From Mycolicibacterium sp. P9-64 (GTDB lineage: Bacteria; Actinomycetota; Actinomycetes; Mycobacteriales; Mycobacteriaceae): 64,000 bases of DNA. The notes beneath the pieces are model-generated. The model had not been told where the DNA came from and made no database searches. It saw only the letters and a program-made list of their open reading frames with translations. Shown one piece after another: positions 58,827-64,000 of this stretch (position 1 is the first letter of the stretch; each line of letters starts with the position of its first letter). The translations under genes were made by a program, and so were the position numbers. The stretch lies in NCBI RefSeq assembly GCF_008329605.1, contig NZ_NPKO01000002.1:372001-436000 (forward strand), read 5' to 3'.

Positions 58827-60344
58827 CTAGGCGGCGGCCCCGGATCCGGTGTTACCCGAGGCCTCGCCCGCGGCGGAACCGGTCGTCGTCCCACCTGCGG
58901 CCGGAGTCGTGCCCGCCGGTTCGGTCGACGGGGCCGCACCGGTGGTGGTAGCGGTGGTGGTTGGTGTCGTGCCCGTGCTTCCTGGCGATGCCGGGTTGGC
59001 GGGGGTGTCGTCACCCGGTGTGACCTTGTTGCCGTCGGAGGTCACCGTGGGATGCAGCCCGTCGTCGGGCGACTTCGGCTTCGACGGGGAAGCCGTCGAC
59101 TCGGCCGACGCCTTGAGCGCCGTGTCTTCGGCCTTGGGCTCCAGCTTGGCTTCCGGCTTGGCCTCGGGTTCGGGCGCGGCCTCAAGCTCGGGCTTGGACT
59201 TGGGCGCGGGCGTCGATTCCGGTTCGGCCGCTAGGCTCTTCGCGGCCACGTCCCCGGTGTCCGGCGCCGGAACCGCAGGCGCCGACAGTGCGTTGGTGTT
59301 CTGGTTGGCCGGGGCGATCGCGATGTGGCCACCGTTGGCCAGGTTCGCCAACCCCTCGGCGATCGCGCCGGGTATCGCAGCGAGTGCCTCGAGGATCTTG
59401 TGCGGCGGGGTGATGAGCGAGAACGGCGTCGGCGTCGCCGGGTCCAGGTTCAGCCGGTCGGTGTAGCTCATGTCGACGAGGACCCGCAGCAGCGGTTCGA
59501 ACGCGCTGATCACCGGTTCGGTGAACGGAGTCAGGCCCACCGCGGCCGCCGCCTCGCGCAGCGGTCCGAGCAGCGGCAGGTACGCCGAATGCACCAGCAC
59601 GTAGGTGTCGTAGCCGCCCGCGCTGTTGTGCACTGCCGTCACCGACGCCGGGGTGGTGCCGGGGTTGATGGCGTCGTAGTACTGGTCGGGATGTGAATAC
59701 CGCACGGCGAGAGCGGAATTCAGTAGAGCCAGCGGGTTGAAGTAGGCCGGGAAGTCTCCGTAGGGGTCGTACTCGTTCGTGACGTAGGTGGTGTCGTAGC
59801 GCGACGGCTGGCTGGCGCCCATCCCGTCGACGATCACGGGAATCGAGATTCCGGGAAACCGACCGAAGATGCCGCCGTTGGGCGCGAACGGTGAGCCGAT
59901 CATCACGAAGTGCAGTTGAGAAATCGGTGGCGCGACGGAGGGATCCAGCGCCTGCAGCTTTCGTCGCTCGAGCTCGGCGACCATCGCCCCCTCCGAGTAC
60001 CCGACGACGATCAGGAACTGCTCGGACGACCTCGACGTGATCGCGGTGTGCAGCTTGGGCAGTCCGTCGTTGGCGCTTGACGACAGCTCGAGGGAGGCCG
60101 GGTAGTTGATGCCCTCGTAGTCATAGGACGCGGGCTTGACCGTGCCGCTGAGCTTGTTCGGCACCCGGATGCTCATCGAGTCGTCTCGGCCACCGATGCC
60201 GATGACGGTGTTGGTGAGCTGTACCAACAGATTGCTGTTGGTCGCTTGTCCGACCACCAGCGCACTGGAGACGCCGGCCGCGGCCACCACGGTGAGCACC
60301 GCCTTGCGTGCTCGATGATTCTTGGGCATTCGATGCTTTGCCAC
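58827..60344 (-). CDS. PE-PPE-domain serine hydrolase-like protein with long low-complexity tail
   Basis: 505 residues. Signal-like N-terminus (ARKAVLTVVAAAGVSSALVVGQA). A PE-PPE alpha/beta-hydrolase domain of about 230 residues follows: NTVIGIGGRDDSMSIRVPNKLSG and the nucleophile elbow VVGYSEGAMVAELE. From about residue 360 it is Ala/Pro/Lys/Glu-rich (SKPELEAAPEPEAKPEAKLE), then Thr/Gly-rich. No PE or PPE N-terminal domain. Start GTG at 60344, or ATG at 60329. Probably an exported esterase-like enzyme anchored or spaced by the tail. Confidence 0.87.
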   Translation of the reverse strand: MAKHRMPKNHRARKAVLTVVAAAGVSSALVVGQATNSNLLVQLTNTVIGIGGRDDSMSIRVPNKLSGTVKPASYDYEGINYPASLELSSSANDGLPKLHTAITSRSSEQFLIVVGYSEGAMVAELERRKLQALDPSVAPPISQLHFVMIGSPFAPNGGIFGRFPGISIPVIVDGMGASQPSRYDTTYVTNEYDPYGDFPAYFNPLALLNSALAVRYSHPDQYYDAINPGTTPASVTAVHNSAGGYDTYVLVHSAYLPLLGPLREAAAAVGLTPFTEPVISAFEPLLRVLVDMSYTDRLNLDPATPTPFSLITPPHKILEALAAIPGAIAEGLANLANGGHIAIAPANQNTNALSAPAVPAPDTGDVAAKSLAAEPESTPAPKSKPELEAAPEPEAKPEAKLEPKAEDTALKASAESTASPSKPKSPDDGLHPTVTSDGNKVTPGDDTPANPASPGSTGTTPTTTATTTGAAPSTEPAGTTPAAGGTTTGSAAGEASGNTGSGAAA

Positions 60345-60463
60345 GGGCCCCCCGCTCCCAGTTCCGCGACTACGTGCGTTGCCTGGACGGTATCGCAGAG
60401 TTGTGGCGTTTCACGGCGGAATGCACACCGAATTCAGCCCCTGCCATGCGTTAGCTGAGAGAA

Positions 60464-60493
60464 GCGGCGGCGCCCCAAGAGGGACGCCGCCGC
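60464..60493 (-). terminator. Hairpin downstream of lpqH
   Basis: GCGGCGGCG and CGCCGCCGC arms around a 12-nt loop, 35 bp beyond the lpqH stop. No T-run on the minus strand, as is common in mycobacteria, so it may be an I-shaped terminator or a 3'-end stabiliser. Confidence 0.5.
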
Positions 60494-60527
60494 CTGGGCC
60501 GCAAGGCCCGCAACTTCAAGGTTCGAA

Positions 60528-61034
60528 CTATGGGCAGGTGACCGTGATCTCGAACGGCTTGTTCACCGGGGTCATCGGGTTGGCCATGTCGATGCCCGTC
60601 GCGTTGCCCTTGATCGTGTAGTTCTTGCCATCCTTGGTGGCGGTCGCATCGCCCGCGCCGGGGCCGACGGCCAGCGTGACGCCGTTGACGTTGCCGAGGC
60701 CGACGGAGGTGACGGTCGGCGAATCGCCCTCGCTCAGGAGGACGGCGATGCCGGTGCCCGCGTCGCCGATCGCGATGCTCTGGTTTCCGCCGACGGCTGC
60801 GCACACCACGCTGCCTGCGACGTTCTGATCCTGCCCGTCGATGGTGACCTTCGTGCCGCCACCGCTGGGGGCGGCCGACGCGCTTGCGCTTGCCGACGAA
60901 GACGCGGCGCTCGAGCTTTCCGACGAGCTGGACGCGCTCGACGATGGCGACGACTTGTCGCCCGATGAACAGCCAGCCAGGCCGGCGACCACGATCGCCG
61001 CACCACCCACTGCAACCAGAACCCCACGCTTCAC
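60528..61034 (-). CDS. lpqH: LpqH-family 19-kDa lipoprotein antigen
   Basis: 168 residues. Signal ([22 protein letters not shown]) with lipobox LAGC, then a Ser/Ala-rich linker ([20 protein letters not shown]), then the conserved LpqH domain [56 protein letters not shown] ending [18 protein letters not shown]. Strongly like Rv3763. GTG at 61034 with AAGGAG 7 nt upstream. Secreted lipid-anchored antigen; TLR2 ligand in M. tuberculosis. Confidence 0.94.
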   Translation of the reverse strand: MKRGVLVAVGGAAIVVAGLAGCSSGDKSSPSSSASSSSESSSAASSSASASASAAPSGGGTKVTIDGQDQNVAGSVVCAAVGGNQSIAIGDAGTGIAVLLSEGDSPTVTSVGLGNVNGVTLAVGPGAGDATATKDGKNYTIKGNATGIDMANPMTPVNKPFEITVTCP

Positions 61035-61192
61035 GACTGCACTCCTTTTGTAGGTGCGACCAGTCAAGATCAACCGATCGTCCTGAGTACTATCGCCTGC
61101 CGGTTAGCCCTGGTCCCGGCTTTGCGCGAAAAATTTGCCTGGGCATTGGCTTGCGGACGGTTCTGGGACAACCCGTGGACGGGGTTGATCGG

Positions 61193-63110
<1,918 letters not shown>

Positions 63111-63140
63111 GGAGCAATTTAACTCCTGCACAATGAGAGG

Positions 63141-64000
63141 ATGACGACCACCGCAGACACCCAGGCACTGCTGGGCCAGCTTCTGGATCCGTCGAACCGG
63201 GCCGATCCCTACCCGGCTTACGCGCAGATTCGCACCCGCGGGCCGCTGCTGTTGCCCGAGGCGCACCTGACCGTGTTCTCGTCGTTCACCGAATGCGATG
63301 AGGTACTGCGGCATCCGTCCTCGGCCAGCGACCGGATGAAGTCGACGCTGGCGCAGCGTGCGGTGGCCAACGGCGAGGTGGAGCGGCCGCTCGGCCCGCC
63401 GGGATTCCTGTTCCTCGATCCGCCCGACCACACCCGGCTGCGCAGGCTGGTCAGCAAGGCGTTCGTGCCGAAGGTGGTCAAGGCTCTCGAACCCGACATC
63501 ATCGCGATGGTCGACGAGATGCTCGATCGCGTGGCACGTGCTGGCCACTTTGATGTCATCGCCGACCTCGCTCATCCGCTGCCCGTCGCGGTGATCTGCC
63601 GGTTGCTTGGCGTGCCGATCGAGGACGAGCCGAAGTTCAGCCGCGCCTCGGCGCTGCTCGCGCAGGGACTGGACCCGTTCATCACCACCACCGGCGGCCT
63701 GCCCGACGGTTTCGACGAACGGATGGCCGCGGCGGTGTGGCTGCGGGACTACGTGCACGGCCTCATCGACGAGCGCCGGATCGAACCCCGCGAAGACCTG
63801 ATCTCGGGGCTGATCGCCGCCGAGGAGGACGGCGACCAGCTCACCGAGGACGAGATCGTCGCGACGTGCAACCTGCTGCTGATCGCCGGGCACGAGACGA
63901 CCGTGAACTTGATCGCCAACGCGATCCTCGCGATGTTGCGGCACCCAGCCCAGTGGACCGCGCTGGCCGCAGATCCGAGTCGAGTGTCGGCGGTCATCGA
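63141..64000 (+). CDS. Cytochrome P450, 3' end beyond window
   Basis: The first 286 residues are present; the frame is open to the window edge. FLDPPDHTRLRRLVSKAFVPK is the conserved helix C-region motif and LLLIAGHETTVNLI is the I-helix oxygen-activation motif (AGxET). The heme-binding cysteine lies beyond 64000. ATG at 63141 behind a GAGAGG ribosome site, 30 bp after tgt. Bacterial class I soluble P450; substrate unknown. Confidence 0.93.
   Translation, partial: MTTTADTQALLGQLLDPSNRADPYPAYAQIRTRGPLLLPEAHLTVFSSFTECDEVLRHPSSASDRMKSTLAQRAVANGEVERPLGPPGFLFLDPPDHTRLRRLVSKAFVPKVVKALEPDIIAMVDEMLDRVARAGHFDVIADLAHPLPVAVICRLLGVPIEDEPKFSRASALLAQGLDPFITTTGGLPDGFDERMAAAVWLRDYVHGLIDERRIEPREDLISGLIAAEEDGDQLTEDEIVATCNLLLIAGHETTVNLIANAILAMLRHPAQWTALAADPSRVSAVI

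Overview
The window reads as chromosome of a rapidly growing mycobacterium (Mycolicibacterium-type). Coding is dense and G+C-rich, with many GTG starts and ATGA/GTGA overlaps between neighbouring genes. Marker genes include GlfT1 with the Wzm/Wzt galactan exporter, the proteasome activator Bpa, LpqH, a mycolic-acid cyclopropane synthase, a PE-PPE-domain protein, a 13E12-type HNH protein and the TIGR00027 methyltransferase family. Gene order largely follows, from memory, the descending M. tuberculosis order Rv3783 to Rv3752c, with lineage-specific insertions. The species cannot be named from sequence alone.

Layout. 0-4.7 kb: end of an ABC importer, a MocR regulator, an AhpD-like protein, an APH-fold kinase and a zinc-ribbon protein. 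4.7-12.7 kb: arabinogalactan block (wzm, glfT1, wzt, bpa, Rv3779-like GT-C), a degenerate class V aminotransferase, a quinone reductase, MarR and tRNA-Ser(TGA). 13-15.5 kb: lineage-specific DUF4262-DUF4259 fusion and a DUF4241 protein. 15.6-18.8 kb: echA21, a lipoprotein, GXWXG protein, the aminotransferase hisC2/pat, tRNA-Ser(GCT), tRNA-Arg(ACG). 19-29.5 kb: a secreted metallopeptidase with a PEP-CTERM-like tail, DUF4393 and DUF445 proteins, an HNH protein, small enzymes, TetR/EthD and an alkylsulfatase. 29.5-40.2 kb: SDR, FadE36-like kinase, transglutaminase, osmoprotectant importer proXVWZ, tyrA, tadA and its partner, and tRNA-Ser(CGA).

40.15-48.22 kb is an integrated element of about 8 kb in the 3' end of tRNA-Ser(CGA), bounded by a 27-bp perfect direct repeat. 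It carries a tyrosine integrase, an XRE repressor with a palindromic operator, an AlpA-like protein, a DUF2742 protein, an ATPase, a WhiB-like protein, a P27-like small terminase, an HK97-type major capsid protein, a holin-like peptide and two cargo-like genes. It has no portal, large terminase, protease or tail genes. The module order resembles phiRv1/phiRv2 of M. tuberculosis, and I read it as a minimal capsid-bearing phage satellite. Putative integrase arm sites flank it, a 10-bp tandem repeat follows the capsid gene, and the terminator of the host tRNA now lies beyond attR.

48.3-64 kb: DUF6670, SnoaL and MarR genes, an MgtC/DUF1622 pair, a SAM methyltransferase, a Ser/Thr kinase fused to an extracellular solute-binding domain, a DUF2071 protein, nitronate monooxygenase, cyclopropane synthase, GNAT, a PE-PPE hydrolase, lpqH and a related lipoprotein, a 30-bp tandem repeat, tgt, and the start of a cytochrome P450. 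All functional calls are by eye from motifs; no database search was possible.
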